Of a DNA stretch of 64,000 nt, positions 1 to 9,277 are shown one piece after another. Each line of letters opens with the position of its first letter. Position 1 is the first letter of the stretch. The notes under the pieces were generated by a model. That model was given only the letters and a program-made list of their open reading frames with translations, did not search any database and was not told the DNA's origin. The stretch is from Paenibacillus agilis. Its GTDB lineage: Bacteria; Bacillota; Bacilli; Paenibacillales; Paenibacillaceae. The stretch is from assembly GCF_007786455.1 (NCBI RefSeq), contig NZ_VNJK01000002.1, forward strand, positions 186,001 through 250,000, in the 5' to 3' direction. The position numbers and the translations under genes are program-made.

Positions 1-210
1 GCGTTATAAATAACATAGTTGAGGATTCGACAATATTTGTATTCGTCATCTTCCTTTTTTATCCTCCTGTCGAATCAAAAAATATTTGAAAATGATTATT
101 TTATCCTATTGACAATAAATTCTATGTTTCGTCAAACGAAGACATGTTTCAACATCAATATAAGCGGTTACTCCTATATTGAACGACATTCTCCCTTTTT
201 TTATACAAGA

Positions 211-257
211 ACGCAAACAACCCCAGCTGCTAATTAGCGGCTGGGGTTGTTTGTGTT
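211..257 (-). terminator. Rho-independent terminator of the secreted repeat protein gene
   Basis: A 14-bp stem (CAAACAACCCCAGC and its complement) with a 12-nt loop lies just past the stop codon at 265. On the minus strand it is followed by TTCTTGTATAAA, a modest T-rich tail. Upstream of it (1-210) I see no supported gene. Confidence 0.75.
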
Positions 258-264
258 CTTTAAG

Positions 265-1206
265 TTATTTTACTGGTTCAGGTAGTACAACAATTACATA
301 AGCACTACTTTGTGCAGGAAGGGAGAATGTAGTTGCAAGAGAATGATAAGCAGCTACCTTCGTGCCTTTCTTGATCTCTTCCGGCTTTACTGGTGTGCCG
401 ACAATGTTAATAATGGAAGTATCCTCGTTAAGATGAAGGATCATATCGTTCTCCATTTTTTTGTCGCCCGCTGTATCAATATAGATGCTCTTTGCATCTT
501 TGCTCATATCTTTTCCTACAACGCCTTCTACGTGGCTTGTTTCACCCAAGACAACAATCTTTTGAGCTGGGCTAATTGGCGGCAAGCTTGCTGTCATCAT
601 CGGACCGTAGTGAGCCTCAATGCGCTGACCAGCTTTCAGATCGGACTGCTTAAGCGCTTTACCGTTTTTATCTGTGATAACCGTCTCTTCAGACATGTTC
701 AGTACGATTTTGCTATCGCCAACCATGACGACACGGTCTTTTCCTGTAGAATCAATGATACCTGTAGATACCATTGCTTTAACCTCCGGACGCTCAACTA
801 CGAACTTCTCCGCGTTACCTTTAGCTGGCAAGCTCTTCGTAATCGCTGGGTTATAATAAGCTGTTACCGTCCATTCTTGCTGCAAAGCTTCCAACAAATC
901 AGCAGGATTACCATGCTGATCAACAACTGGCACGCTGTTAGTTACATTCAGGATGATTGTATCCTGATCTATTGGGCGTAGCCCTTCGCCTTTAACGAAA
1001 ACTTGGCTGCCTTTCTTTGTATGTACAATCTGCTCCAATAATCCTTTTGTACCTGCTTGCTCAGCTGCTTCTTGCTTGTTTTCGATAACCTTTGCAGTAG
1101 GAACTGGTCCTGTTGCATTTACGCTGCTAAGAGCGGATGCTGACAATGGTAGTGCTAAAAGTGTAACGGCTGTTGTAGTTAGGAGAAGTTTATTCCATGC
1201 TTTCAT
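265..1206 (-). CDS. Secreted protein with three internal repeats, function unknown
   Basis: The protein has 313 residues and begins with a signal peptide (MKAWNKLLLTTTAVTLLALP, probable cleavage near residue 25 after ASA). The start at 1206 is chosen because GAGGAGGT sits 7 nt upstream; a longer reading frame lacks such a site. The mature part holds three repeats of about 75-80 residues (roughly 65-145, 150-225, 230-313). Each has a strand pattern like ILN..., a V.D..G turn, an AYY/AHY/AYH motif, then SLP and a closing KxVV or VIVV. The pattern suggests a small beta-barrel repeated in tandem on the outside of the cell. I do not recognise a named family. It is transcribed alone and ends at a clear terminator. 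Confidence 0.7.
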   Translation of the reverse strand: MKAWNKLLLTTTAVTLLALPLSASALSSVNATGPVPTAKVIENKQEAAEQAGTKGLLEQIVHTKKGSQVFVKGEGLRPIDQDTIILNVTNSVPVVDQHGNPADLLEALQQEWTVTAYYNPAITKSLPAKGNAEKFVVERPEVKAMVSTGIIDSTGKDRVVMVGDSKIVLNMSEETVITDKNGKALKQSDLKAGQRIEAHYGPMMTASLPPISPAQKIVVLGETSHVEGVVGKDMSKDAKSIYIDTAGDKKMENDMILHLNEDTSIINIVGTPVKPEEIKKGTKVAAYHSLATTFSLPAQSSAYVIVVLPEPVK

Positions 1207-1335
1207 AACTAGTACCTCCTCAAAGTTGTGTTGTTCTTTTGTGTTCATGCTTCAGACGGGCTATATATGTCGAAGGTTGCACATACACACATTTATTATG
1301 ATTGGAAATTTTTTCTTATCCCCTTTTTTATACAC

Positions 1336-1374
1336 AAAAAAAGCAAACCTTCTTATAAAATGAAGGTTTGCTCG
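1336..1374 (-). terminator. Rho-independent terminator downstream of the NSS transporter
   Basis: AGCAAACCTTC pairs perfectly with GAAGGTTTGCT around a 9-nt loop. On the minus strand the stem is followed by seven Ts. It lies between the stop at 1420 and the promoter region of the next gene. Confidence 0.85.
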
Positions 1375-1419
1375 TTTCTTTCCATACTTGCTTTTCAATT
1401 CTTAATGTCAAACTGTTTT

Positions 1420-2778
1420 TTAAATGATCCCCGCATATTTGAGGAAGATAAGCACAATTAGAATTGGGGCAATATAGCGCATGGAGAACAACCAAGCCTT
1501 AAGCCACCATCCTTTCATACCTGTTTCTTCCCCCGCACCCTTCCAGACGAATCCGACTAGAATGGTCACGAACAAGCCACCTAACGGAAGCATAATATTG
1601 GATGTCACGAAATCCAACCAATCAAACAAGTTGCGACCTGCGAACGTCACATCTGACAGTGCGCCACCTGCTGCTAATGTTACAGGTAATGCCAGCACAT
1701 ACATGGCAATCATAACAAATACAGTCGCCTTCGTACGGCCATGACCATATTTACGCATCAAGTACGCGACAGGCACCTCAATCAACGCTAAACAAGACGT
1801 AATCGCTGCGATGGCCAGCAAAATAAAGAATAAACCGCCAAACAGATTGCCAAATGGCATCGCTGCAAAGGCAGCTGGCAGTGCTACGAACACGAGTCCT
1901 GGACCTGAGTTCGGTGCGATCCCGAATGTGAAAGTCGTCGGGAAGATGATGAGACCTGCAATTAGCGCATACGCCAAATCTCCAGCCCCAACCGCAAGTG
2001 TTGCCGCTGATAACGACTGGTGTTTCTCCACATAAGCTCCGTACGTAAGCATCGCGCCCATCCCTAGAGAAAGCGAGAAGAACGCTAGCCCTAATGCCTC
2101 CAGGGCAGAAGTGAACGTAAGCTGTGAAAAATCAGGATATAAGAAGTAACGAATACCTTCCGCTGCTCCATCCAACGTCAACGTACGCACGAGCATAATA
2201 ACGAGAATGATGAGCAAGCCCGGAATCACAATTTTATTAAACTTCTCAATACCACTAGATATCCCTTTTGCGATGACAATACCCGTTATGATAAAGATAG
2301 CAATTTGCCACCAAATAGGAGCAGTACTTGCTGTGAATGTATCGTAAACTGCTTGATAATCTGTACTTTCAAATAAAGCTCCGCTTATCGACTGTACCGC
2401 ATAATGCAGTGTCCAGCCCGCGATTGTACTGTAAAACGTCATTACGAGGAATGCAGCCACAACGGAAACAAAGCCGAGTGCTCCCCACCACTTCTTGCCT
2501 GACAACTTAGAAAAAGATATAACGGCGTCGCCACGACCTGCACGACCAACTGCCAACTCTCCCATTAATACGGGCAAGCCAACGATCAACAAGCAGGCAA
2601 TGAACAATAGGAAGAAGGCACCTCCGCCATTCTGTCCTGTTACATACGTAAATTTCCACATATTACCCAAACCTACAGAACTTCCGATTGCCGCCAAAAT
2701 AAAGCCTGCGGAACTGAAACGTTCTGTTGTGCCAGCCTTCTTGTCTACAGTAGAAGGACTTTCTTGCTTGTTTGACAT
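1420..2778 (-). CDS. Sodium-dependent transporter, neurotransmitter:sodium symporter (NSS/SNF) family
   Basis: This 452-residue integral membrane protein belongs to the LeuT/MhsT-type family, which imports amino acids or related amines with Na+. The first helix carries the family hallmark: AAIGSSVGLGNMWKF is followed by NGGGAFF, the unwound TM1 that binds Na+ and substrate. About 11 membrane segments follow, normal for bacterial members. I start at ATG 2778 because the AGAGGGTG ribosome site is 12 nt upstream; a GTG at 2793 overlaps that site and would add five residues. The substrate cannot be read from sequence. It stands alone, with its own terminator. Confidence 0.9.
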   Translation of the reverse strand: MSNKQESPSTVDKKAGTTERFSSAGFILAAIGSSVGLGNMWKFTYVTGQNGGGAFFLLFIACLLIVGLPVLMGELAVGRAGRGDAVISFSKLSGKKWWGALGFVSVVAAFLVMTFYSTIAGWTLHYAVQSISGALFESTDYQAVYDTFTASTAPIWWQIAIFIITGIVIAKGISSGIEKFNKIVIPGLLIILVIMLVRTLTLDGAAEGIRYFLYPDFSQLTFTSALEALGLAFFSLSLGMGAMLTYGAYVEKHQSLSAATLAVGAGDLAYALIAGLIIFPTTFTFGIAPNSGPGLVFVALPAAFAAMPFGNLFGGLFFILLAIAAITSCLALIEVPVAYLMRKYGHGRTKATVFVMIAMYVLALPVTLAAGGALSDVTFAGRNLFDWLDFVTSNIMLPLGGLFVTILVGFVWKGAGEETGMKGWWLKAWLFSMRYIAPILIVLIFLKYAGII

Positions 2779-3007
2779 GCTGTTGATGGACACCCTCTCT
2801 ACTCAAATCCGATTGTAATCTGGTCTTAGGACCGATAAGTATAAAGATCATTGTAATCACAACAAACCGCTAATAGCTAAAGGTAAATGTTACCGGTATC
2901 AAAAACATATGTAGACAGTACCTATTTGCGATTATTCTCTATCCCTTACTGTTCCCATATCGCCCTTTACTACTCTTGCCTGCACGTACTTCTTCTTACT
3001 TTTATAA

Positions 3008-4786
3008 CTATTTCTTACTGCCAATTTTGGCTTCTAAACGGAACTTGTTCACTTGCTCGTCGAGCCCAAATGCCATTTCATACAACTCGTCTAAAATAGT
3101 TGAAATTCGACTCATATGATCCAACTGTGTTGTCGTCATCGTTGTGACAAGCTGAACTTCTCCCGCTGCATTCTCAGACAAGGCAGCCATTTCCGAGCTG
3201 GCTGCTGTTATCTCCTCTGTGCAAGCACTCATCTCTTGCACGGACGCCGATACAGACTCTGTTTGCTCTACCACTTGGTTTATCTGCTGATGAAGCTCAC
3301 TGAACATAACACCCGCTGCTGATACGGTCTCTTGACCTGCTTGCGTTTGACTGGATACTTCAGACATCGCATCTGCCATATAGCCCGTATTACGCTGAAT
3401 TGCCTCAACCATCTTGCTTATTCGTTTCAATGACTCTCCAGATTGATCTGCAAGCTGGCGAACTTCATCCGCGACAACACTAAATCCTCTACCGTGTTCA
3501 CCAGCACGAGCCGCTTCAATGGTAGCGTTAATCGCTAACAAGGATGTCTGTGAACTTATTTGTTCAATAACCGTAATGACATGAACGATTGCTTTCGAAT
3601 GCTGCTGCAGCTCCTGTACCGTATTCCCAGCGCCTTGTACAGCTTGATGAATCCGATCCATTTCATGAACGGCTTGCTCCATCTTCACTGCGCCACGCGC
3701 TGCATGCTGGCCTGCATGCTGTGTAATATCAGCAACTTCAGTCGTAGCATGAACAATATGCTGAATGCTGTTTGCCATATCTTCCATCGCGCGCAGTGTC
3801 TCCCCAGCAGAAGACTGTTGACGCTTTGCACTTTCGTCTGTACGCTGCATCGCTGCTGCCGTCTGTTGAGCACCTTGCTGAGACTGTACTGCAAATTCAG
3901 CAACAACAGATACGTTATCCATCAGTACACTGGTACTCTTTTGAATGAGCTCCACAAGCTGTCTCAAACCCTGAATCATTTCGTTGTAGCTCACCGACAG
4001 ACGACCTAACTCATCAGTTCCGATATCTTTACTCGTTGCACTCAAGTCGCCGCTTGCTGCTCTGGCCATCAAATGCTGGAGCGCATCAATCGGTTTACGG
4101 ATCGCCTTACTTGTTGCTACGCCCATCCATATACAAGCAATAGCCATAGCGATCATAATGACAACATTTAACGTTCGACTTTGAATTGCATCCGACTTAT
4201 TATCCAAATAAATTTGCTCCGCCGCTTTTAGGCTACTTTCCTCAATAAGCAGCATGTCAGCGAACACTTTTTTCTCAATCGGCCTTATTTCTGCTTCGAT
4301 ATCTGGCTTAAACTGTTCCAACTTGCCATCAGCAATATAGCCTTTCATCTCTGCAGCCAAATATTCCAGCTTAAATAAATGTGTCTCGATCGCCTCCAAA
4401 TACTTTGCTGCCTGCTGCCCATGGCTGCTCTTATTGATTTCCTGCAGCGGCTGGCGAACCTCCATAACGAAGCGCATATAATCATTGACATGTCCCGTTG
4501 CCTCATCCATCGTTTCACTTTCAATCGTACGTTCCAAGTACAACTCGGACTGTTTGAAGGCAAGCATCATTTTCTCTGCGCGAATGACATTTTGCATATG
4601 TTCGTTGTACATTTGATCCATGCTGTCGATGAGTGTCCTCGAATGCAGGTTGGATACCGTTCCGGCTATCATAAATCCAACCGTAATTATAGTTACAAGA
4701 ATAATGAATCGCTGTTTAATAGACATTCTCTTTTTTTGAAAAACGCCTTGCATTGAACGAGTAATTGTTGCTACCTTCTGTTTCAT
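3008..4786 (-). CDS. Methyl-accepting chemotaxis protein
   Basis: A 592-residue transmembrane chemoreceptor. TM1 spans about residues 27-46, a periplasm-equivalent sensor of four-helix type about 50-205, TM2 about 207-226, and HAMP about 227-280. The cytoplasmic signalling coiled coil fills the rest. The hairpin tip with [20 protein letters not shown] and [12 protein letters not shown] (about 425-457) is the strictly conserved CheA/CheW contact region. The ligand is unknown. No che genes are adjacent, so it is an orphan receptor feeding a chemotaxis system elsewhere. The start has a GGGGGC site 9 nt upstream. Confidence 0.95.
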   Translation of the reverse strand: MKQKVATITRSMQGVFQKKRMSIKQRFIILVTIITVGFMIAGTVSNLHSRTLIDSMDQMYNEHMQNVIRAEKMMLAFKQSELYLERTIESETMDEATGHVNDYMRFVMEVRQPLQEINKSSHGQQAAKYLEAIETHLFKLEYLAAEMKGYIADGKLEQFKPDIEAEIRPIEKKVFADMLLIEESSLKAAEQIYLDNKSDAIQSRTLNVVIMIAMAIACIWMGVATSKAIRKPIDALQHLMARAASGDLSATSKDIGTDELGRLSVSYNEMIQGLRQLVELIQKSTSVLMDNVSVVAEFAVQSQQGAQQTAAAMQRTDESAKRQQSSAGETLRAMEDMANSIQHIVHATTEVADITQHAGQHAARGAVKMEQAVHEMDRIHQAVQGAGNTVQELQQHSKAIVHVITVIEQISSQTSLLAINATIEAARAGEHGRGFSVVADEVRQLADQSGESLKRISKMVEAIQRNTGYMADAMSEVSSQTQAGQETVSAAGVMFSELHQQINQVVEQTESVSASVQEMSACTEEITAASSEMAALSENAAGEVQLVTTMTTTQLDHMSRISTILDELYEMAFGLDEQVNKFRLEAKIGSKK

Positions 4787-4943
4787 GCTGTCAGCCCCCT
4801 GATGTATAGATTCAGCCGATTTGCGTACACATCCCGACGATACGGCTATGCAACTACAGTAAGTGAATCTATATGTACCTATAATTAGATGTATATGTAG
4901 TTAAATACTCATATAAAATTCAACATATAATAGCCCTAATCTC

Positions 4944-4984
4944 AAAAAGCCGATGCAGCAGCTATCCACTGTCATCGGCTTGTT
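4944..4984 (-). terminator. Terminator downstream of fni
   Basis: AAGCCGATG and CATCGGCTT form a 9-bp stem with a 17-nt loop. On the minus strand TTTTTG follows. It lies between fni and the chemoreceptor gene. Confidence 0.75.
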
Positions 4985-5019
4985 AGAACAAAGCAAATCT
5001 GAACTTACTTATGTTCTCG

Positions 5020-6081
5020 TTATATTTTTTTCAAAAGTCGCTTCGTGTGGCGCAGTTCCTCAATTGTACGTGCTCCAATTCCGAACATCGTAACTCGAAG
5101 TTCGAACTCTATTTGAGCCAACACATCATCAATCGCTTCGTCCGAATCAACAGCTGCTTGCAACAGCGAACGCCCGAAGCCCGCTGCATCGGCACCCAAA
5201 GCAATAGCCTTAGCTGCTTCAACCCCGTTATGCATCCCGCCGCTCGCTACAATCTTAATCTCCGGTAACGCTTCGCGCACTTGAATGACACTATCAGCGG
5301 TCGCAATGCCCCAGTCCGCAAAGACATCAGCAGCTCTGCGCTTCATTGCATCGTTGGAGCGGTACTTTTCTACCTGAATCCATGAAGTACCGCCTGCACC
5401 CGCGACGTCAATAAATTCGACACCCGTATTAGCAAGCTGCACCGCTGTATCAGAAGCGATTCCCCAGCCCACTTCTTTCACACCTACTGGGACAGAAAGA
5501 TTACGACATATATGTTCGATCTTGACCAACAATCCGCTAAAATCAATATCTCCTTCAGGCTGGAACACTTCTTGCAAAGCATTCAAGTGGAGAATCAACG
5601 CGTCAGCCTCAACAATCTCTACCGCTCTTTGGCATTCCTCAATACCCATGCCGGCATTAAGCTGCACCGCACCAATATTAGCAAAGATAGGGATGGTAGG
5701 TGCAACGTCACGCAATCGGAAGGTCGAAGCCACTTCTGGATTCTCTACCGCCGCACGTACAGATCCTACCCCCATTGCCCACCCGCGTGCCTCAGCCGCT
5801 TCAGCCAGTCGGCGATTAATGCTGCCTGTCCCATAGCTCCCGCCTGTCATCGAGCTAATTAGTAACGGGGTCGCGACTCGCTTGCTGAACCATGACGTAG
5901 ACAGATCAATGTCATCAAAGTTTATCTCCGGCAATGCCTGGTGAAGAAAGCGATACTGCTCCAGACCTGTTAATACACCGACACTGTTTACTGCTTCATC
6001 CAAGCAAATGCGGACATGCTCTGCTTTCCGCTGCTCGGTTGCACCGTGCGTAGGCGCAGCCTGACTATTCCATTCTGACAT
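5020..6081 (-). CDS. fni: Isopentenyl-diphosphate delta-isomerase, type 2 (FMN/NADPH dependent)
   Basis: The enzyme interconverts isopentenyl and dimethylallyl diphosphate in the cytoplasm and needs FMN and a reduced nicotinamide. The 353-residue length fits the type 2 family. Visible family motifs are RKAEHV (residues 18-23, substrate phosphate), SSMTGG, MGVGSVRAA, HLNALQEVF with the catalytic Gln, KEVGWG, DVAGAGGTSW and the C-terminal FMN phosphate loop ASGGMHNG plus GADAAGFGR. GGAGG precedes the ATG by 9 nt. The gene is monocistronic here. The prenyl synthase pair at 59.3-60.8 kb would consume its products. Confidence 0.95.
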   Translation of the reverse strand: MSEWNSQAAPTHGATEQRKAEHVRICLDEAVNSVGVLTGLEQYRFLHQALPEINFDDIDLSTSWFSKRVATPLLISSMTGGSYGTGSINRRLAEAAEARGWAMGVGSVRAAVENPEVASTFRLRDVAPTIPIFANIGAVQLNAGMGIEECQRAVEIVEADALILHLNALQEVFQPEGDIDFSGLLVKIEHICRNLSVPVGVKEVGWGIASDTAVQLANTGVEFIDVAGAGGTSWIQVEKYRSNDAMKRRAADVFADWGIATADSVIQVREALPEIKIVASGGMHNGVEAAKAIALGADAAGFGRSLLQAAVDSDEAIDDVLAQIEFELRVTMFGIGARTIEELRHTKRLLKKI

Positions 6082-6325
6082 CAGTTACGACCTCCTCAGC
6101 AGCACGCTGCTCCATGCGAAGCCTCAGCATATAATTATATGTTAGGCTTGTCTATATATTCCTTATGCGAGTGCATATCCAAAGGAAAATTGGAATGCAC
6201 ATATATGTTTGTATAATTACATTTAGACTCTCAAATATTTATTATACCTTATATGTTCAGCTGTTTAACATAGTAATATTCCATCGCCAGCCTATTACCT
6301 CAACATGGACAGAATACCTACTCTG

Positions 6326-7192
6326 CTACTGCATGATCTGCTTCTTCAGTTTTTCACCTGTCGGTGTTGCTGCAAGACCGCCTTGCGCGGTTTCTTTCAA
6401 AGCGACCGGCATCGTTTGACCTATACGGTACATTGCATCGATAACCTCATCACATGGAATAACGCTCTCAATACCTGCAAGCGCCATATCTGCTGCCATC
6501 ATCGCCACAGCCGCACCCATTGCATTACGCTTTACACAAGGTACCTCAACCAATCCTGCGACTGGATCACAGACCAGCCCCAACAAGTTCTTAAGGGCGA
6601 TTGCCATCCCCTGTGCGGATTGCTTCGGTGTTCCACCTGCTAGAGCTACAATGGAAGCTGCCGCCATACCGGAGGCCGTGCCCACTTCTGCCTGACAGCC
6701 GCCTGCTGCACCGCTAATAGATGCATTATTCGCTGCCACAAGGCCAAATGCTCCAGATGTGAACAAGTAATCTATCATCTCATCACGGCTTGGATTCAGC
6801 TTTTCACGCAAAGCAAACAACGTACCCGGCACAACGCCTGCGGAACCCGCCGTTGGTGTTGCACAAATCATACCCATTGCGGCATTGACTTCATTTGTTG
6901 CGATTGCCTTGCAAACAGCATCAAGCAGTGTATCTCCGCTTAAGCCTCGCCCGCTGTTCATATATGCTTTCAGCTTTACTGCATCTCCGCCAGTCAAGCC
7001 AGAATGCGACTTCACACCAGCCAACCCGCGTTCCACTGCTTGCTCCATCACATCGAGATTGCGGCCCATCTGGGCGCGAATCTCTTCCCTCGTTCTATCG
7101 GTAGCCTTCATCTCCAGCTCAATCATAATTTCTGCGATCGAACAGGAGTGCTCCTCCGTTAATGCAATTAGCTCCGCTACATTGCGAAACAT
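6326..7192 (-). CDS. sdaAA: L-serine dehydratase, iron-sulfur dependent, alpha subunit
   Basis: The catalytic subunit deaminates L-serine to pyruvate and ammonia using a [4Fe-4S] cluster. It has 288 residues. The family signature VCDPVAGLVEVPC followed by KRNAMGAA supplies conserved cysteines, and the glycine-rich AASGAAGGCQAEVG-like segment is present (ISGAAGGCQAEVGTASG). I start at ATG 7192, with TGAGGGGGT placed 6-7 nt upstream; an upstream TTG lies inside that site. It follows sdaAB by 29 nt, so the two form one operon. Confidence 0.95.
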   Translation of the reverse strand: MFRNVAELIALTEEHSCSIAEIMIELEMKATDRTREEIRAQMGRNLDVMEQAVERGLAGVKSHSGLTGGDAVKLKAYMNSGRGLSGDTLLDAVCKAIATNEVNAAMGMICATPTAGSAGVVPGTLFALREKLNPSRDEMIDYLFTSGAFGLVAANNASISGAAGGCQAEVGTASGMAAASIVALAGGTPKQSAQGMAIALKNLLGLVCDPVAGLVEVPCVKRNAMGAAVAMMAADMALAGIESVIPCDEVIDAMYRIGQTMPVALKETAQGGLAATPTGEKLKKQIMQ

Positions 7193-7221
7193 AGTGTACC
7201 CCCTCAACTAGTTAGCCAAAA

Positions 7222-7884
7222 TTAATCTTCCATTCGAAGCACACGAATAACGCCCGCCAGTTGGTTTATCTCATCTAACAACGGCTGCTTCATTCGTTCA
7301 TCGGTTTCTATAATCATCAAAGCACGCTCGCCTTTTTCCTTACGCGATACTTTCATATTTCCGATATTTACTTGCTCTCTACTTAACAACTGAGTAACTG
7401 CAGCTACGACTCCAAATCGATCCTCATTCACGATTAAAATAGCAGGACACGTGCCAGACAGCTGAAGCGGAAATCCGTTCAGCTCACAAATTTCAACTTT
7501 GCCGCCACCGATTGAGATCCCGACGATCTCCATATTATCGCGCTCATCTTGCATGCGGATACGAGCCGTGTTCGGATGATCGGGCACAGCTTCCTCTGTC
7601 GTAATGGTAACTGCCATGCCCGCTTCCTCTGCATAGCGCGGTGCTTCTGGCAATCTGACATCATCTGGCTCATAATCTAACAACCCGCCGATCAATGCCA
7701 CATCTGTTGCGTGACCTTTATATGTCTCTGCAAACGATCCGTACAACGAGATGTGCACCGACTGCGGCTGACGCCCAAAAATACTGCGAGCAAGCCTGCC
7801 AATCTTAGCAGCTCCCGCAGTATGCGAACTTGACGGCCCTACCATAATGGGCCCGATTATATCAAAGACGCTGCGATATTTCAT
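7222..7884 (-). CDS. sdaAB: L-serine dehydratase, iron-sulfur dependent, beta subunit
   Basis: The 220-residue partner of SdaAA. The N-terminal part holds the family motif DIIGPIMVGPSSSHTAGA. The C-terminal part (about 148-220) is an ACT domain (LIVNEDRFGVVAAVTQLLSR followed by the second half ending in VIRVLRMED), which binds serine in this enzyme class. The start at 7884 has GGAGGTG 6 nt upstream; a GTG nine bases earlier is inside the ribosome site. It is the first gene of the two-gene operon. Confidence 0.95.
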   Translation of the reverse strand: MKYRSVFDIIGPIMVGPSSSHTAGAAKIGRLARSIFGRQPQSVHISLYGSFAETYKGHATDVALIGGLLDYEPDDVRLPEAPRYAEEAGMAVTITTEEAVPDHPNTARIRMQDERDNMEIVGISIGGGKVEICELNGFPLQLSGTCPAILIVNEDRFGVVAAVTQLLSREQVNIGNMKVSRKEKGERALMIIETDERMKQPLLDEINQLAGVIRVLRMED

Positions 7885-8071
7885 AAAGCGCACCTCCGTC
7901 TTCTATTCAATATGATTTCTCTATCCACTGTGTGCGTAAAATGCACGAACAACCCTAATTGTACGCGACAACGATACATTCTCCAACTTCAATTTTTTAA
8001 ATCTAATTTGAAAATGTTGACATGGATAAATTTGATTCAAAAACACTCCGCACTGTATTTTTGTAAAACAA

Positions 8072-8119
8072 CAAAAAGCCCGCCCCTTCTCACCTGTAAT
8101 GTGAGAGGAGGGCGGGCTA
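8072..8119 (-). terminator. Strong terminator after the siderophore ATPase gene
   Basis: AGCCCGCCC and GGGCGGGCT flank an inner TCTCAC/GTGAGA stem. The minus strand then reads TTTTTGTTGTTTT. It lies 29 nt past the stop of the ABC gene. Confidence 0.85.
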
Positions 8120-8147
8120 TGTATTCCCATCTATAACATTGCTGCGG

Positions 8148-9026
8148 TTATTTCGCTGCCACTGCCAAAGCAGAATAATCAGTAGCAACGGCACGCAGCA
8201 AATCAGCGTTTTGCTTGAACGAGAGTGCATCTTTGATGCAATTGCGTCCTTTCCCATGAGGCACGCACATTGGGGTGCCAAAGATCGGATCACAGCAGAT
8301 CATGCAATCCATCTGGAATACATCCTTCACGAGCTGTGGGGATAGTATTTCTTCTGGTGCGCCTTCTGCATAGATGCCTTTATTTTGCACAGCAACGATA
8401 TAATCTGCGTAGCGGCAAGCCAAATTCAAGTCATGCAGTACCATGACGACCGTACGGCCTTCTTCACGGTTCAAATCATACAGCAAATCAAGAATCTCAA
8501 TCTGATGGCTGAGATCCAAATAGGTTGTAGGCTCATCCAACAGGATGATATCCGTATTTTGAGCCAATGTTAGCGCAATCCACGCACGCTGACGTTGGCC
8601 GCCTGATAGCGCATCTACTGGACGGTGCTTCAGTTCTTCCATCCCTGTTACCTTCAAAGCATGATTAACGCAGCGCTCATCTTCTTCTGACCACTGCTTC
8701 AGCCAACTCTGATAAGGATATCTGCCCTGCTTCACCAGCTGTTGTACCGTCAATCCTTCTGGAGCGACAGGCCCCTGAGGCAAAATAGCGAGCTTGCGTG
8801 CAACTTCCTTCGTAGAAGAAGTATGAATATCATGCCCATTCAAGAGGACAGAGCCTTCGTTCGGCTTGAGCAAACGAGCGAGTGAGCGCAGCAGCGTTGA
8901 CTTGCCGCATCCATTGCTGCCGATTAGTACTGTAATCTTCCCCTGCGGGATATTTAAAGACAACTGATCCACAATGACCGTGTCATCATAGGCTAATGTT
9001 ATCGATTCAGTCTGCAATCCTGCCAT
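8148..9026 (-). CDS. Iron-siderophore ABC transporter ATP-binding protein, FecE/FhuC/YusV type
   Basis: A 292-residue ATPase that would power ferric-siderophore import. Walker A is GSNGCGKST (about 36-44), the signature [10 protein letters not shown], Walker B ILLDEPT with TTYLDL, and the switch His in VLHDLN. The start at 9026 has GAGGAGGG 5 nt upstream. No permease or binding protein gene is adjacent, as for the shared ATPase YusV of B. subtilis. The tail is odd: five cysteines within about 25 residues (DCMICC, TPMC, GRNC) plus a 30-residue extension. A Fur box lies 81 bp upstream. Confidence 0.9.
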   Translation of the reverse strand: MAGLQTESITLAYDDTVIVDQLSLNIPQGKITVLIGSNGCGKSTLLRSLARLLKPNEGSVLLNGHDIHTSSTKEVARKLAILPQGPVAPEGLTVQQLVKQGRYPYQSWLKQWSEEDERCVNHALKVTGMEELKHRPVDALSGGQRQRAWIALTLAQNTDIILLDEPTTYLDLSHQIEILDLLYDLNREEGRTVVMVLHDLNLACRYADYIVAVQNKGIYAEGAPEEILSPQLVKDVFQMDCMICCDPIFGTPMCVPHGKGRNCIKDALSFKQNADLLRAVATDYSALAVAAK

Positions 9027-9106
9027 GACGGCCCTCCTCAACGTATGGGCCCAGCTCGAATTCCAACCCCATACCTAAATTGATAAACTGCAAGCGTTAA
9101 AAATAA

Positions 9107-9121
9107 TGATAATCGTTCTCA
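9107..9121 (-). promoter_or_regulatory. Fur box upstream of the siderophore ATPase
   Basis: TGATAATCGTTCTCA matches the 7-1-7 Fur site TGATAAT-N-ATTATCA at 12 of 14 arm positions, and sits in an AT-rich promoter region. It fits iron-repressed expression of the adjacent siderophore ATPase. Confidence 0.7.
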
Positions 9122-9204
9122 TCTTTTCTCTATGATGACATATGCCCATTAGATAGTCAATCGTTTCCATGGCACAATATAGGTTGAATTTTTTCGGCTA
9201 TCGG

Positions 9205-9265
9205 TAACAAAAAAAGGTTCCAGCATGCTCCACCTACAAAGAACATGCCAAAAACCCTTTCAAAT
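9205..9265 (-). terminator. Probable terminator after cls
   Basis: An imperfect stem (AAAGGGTTTTTGGCATG with CATGCTGGAACCTTT) precedes seven Ts on the minus strand. It lies directly after the cls stop codon. Confidence 0.5.
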
Positions 9266-9277
9266 TTAACGCTGCTA

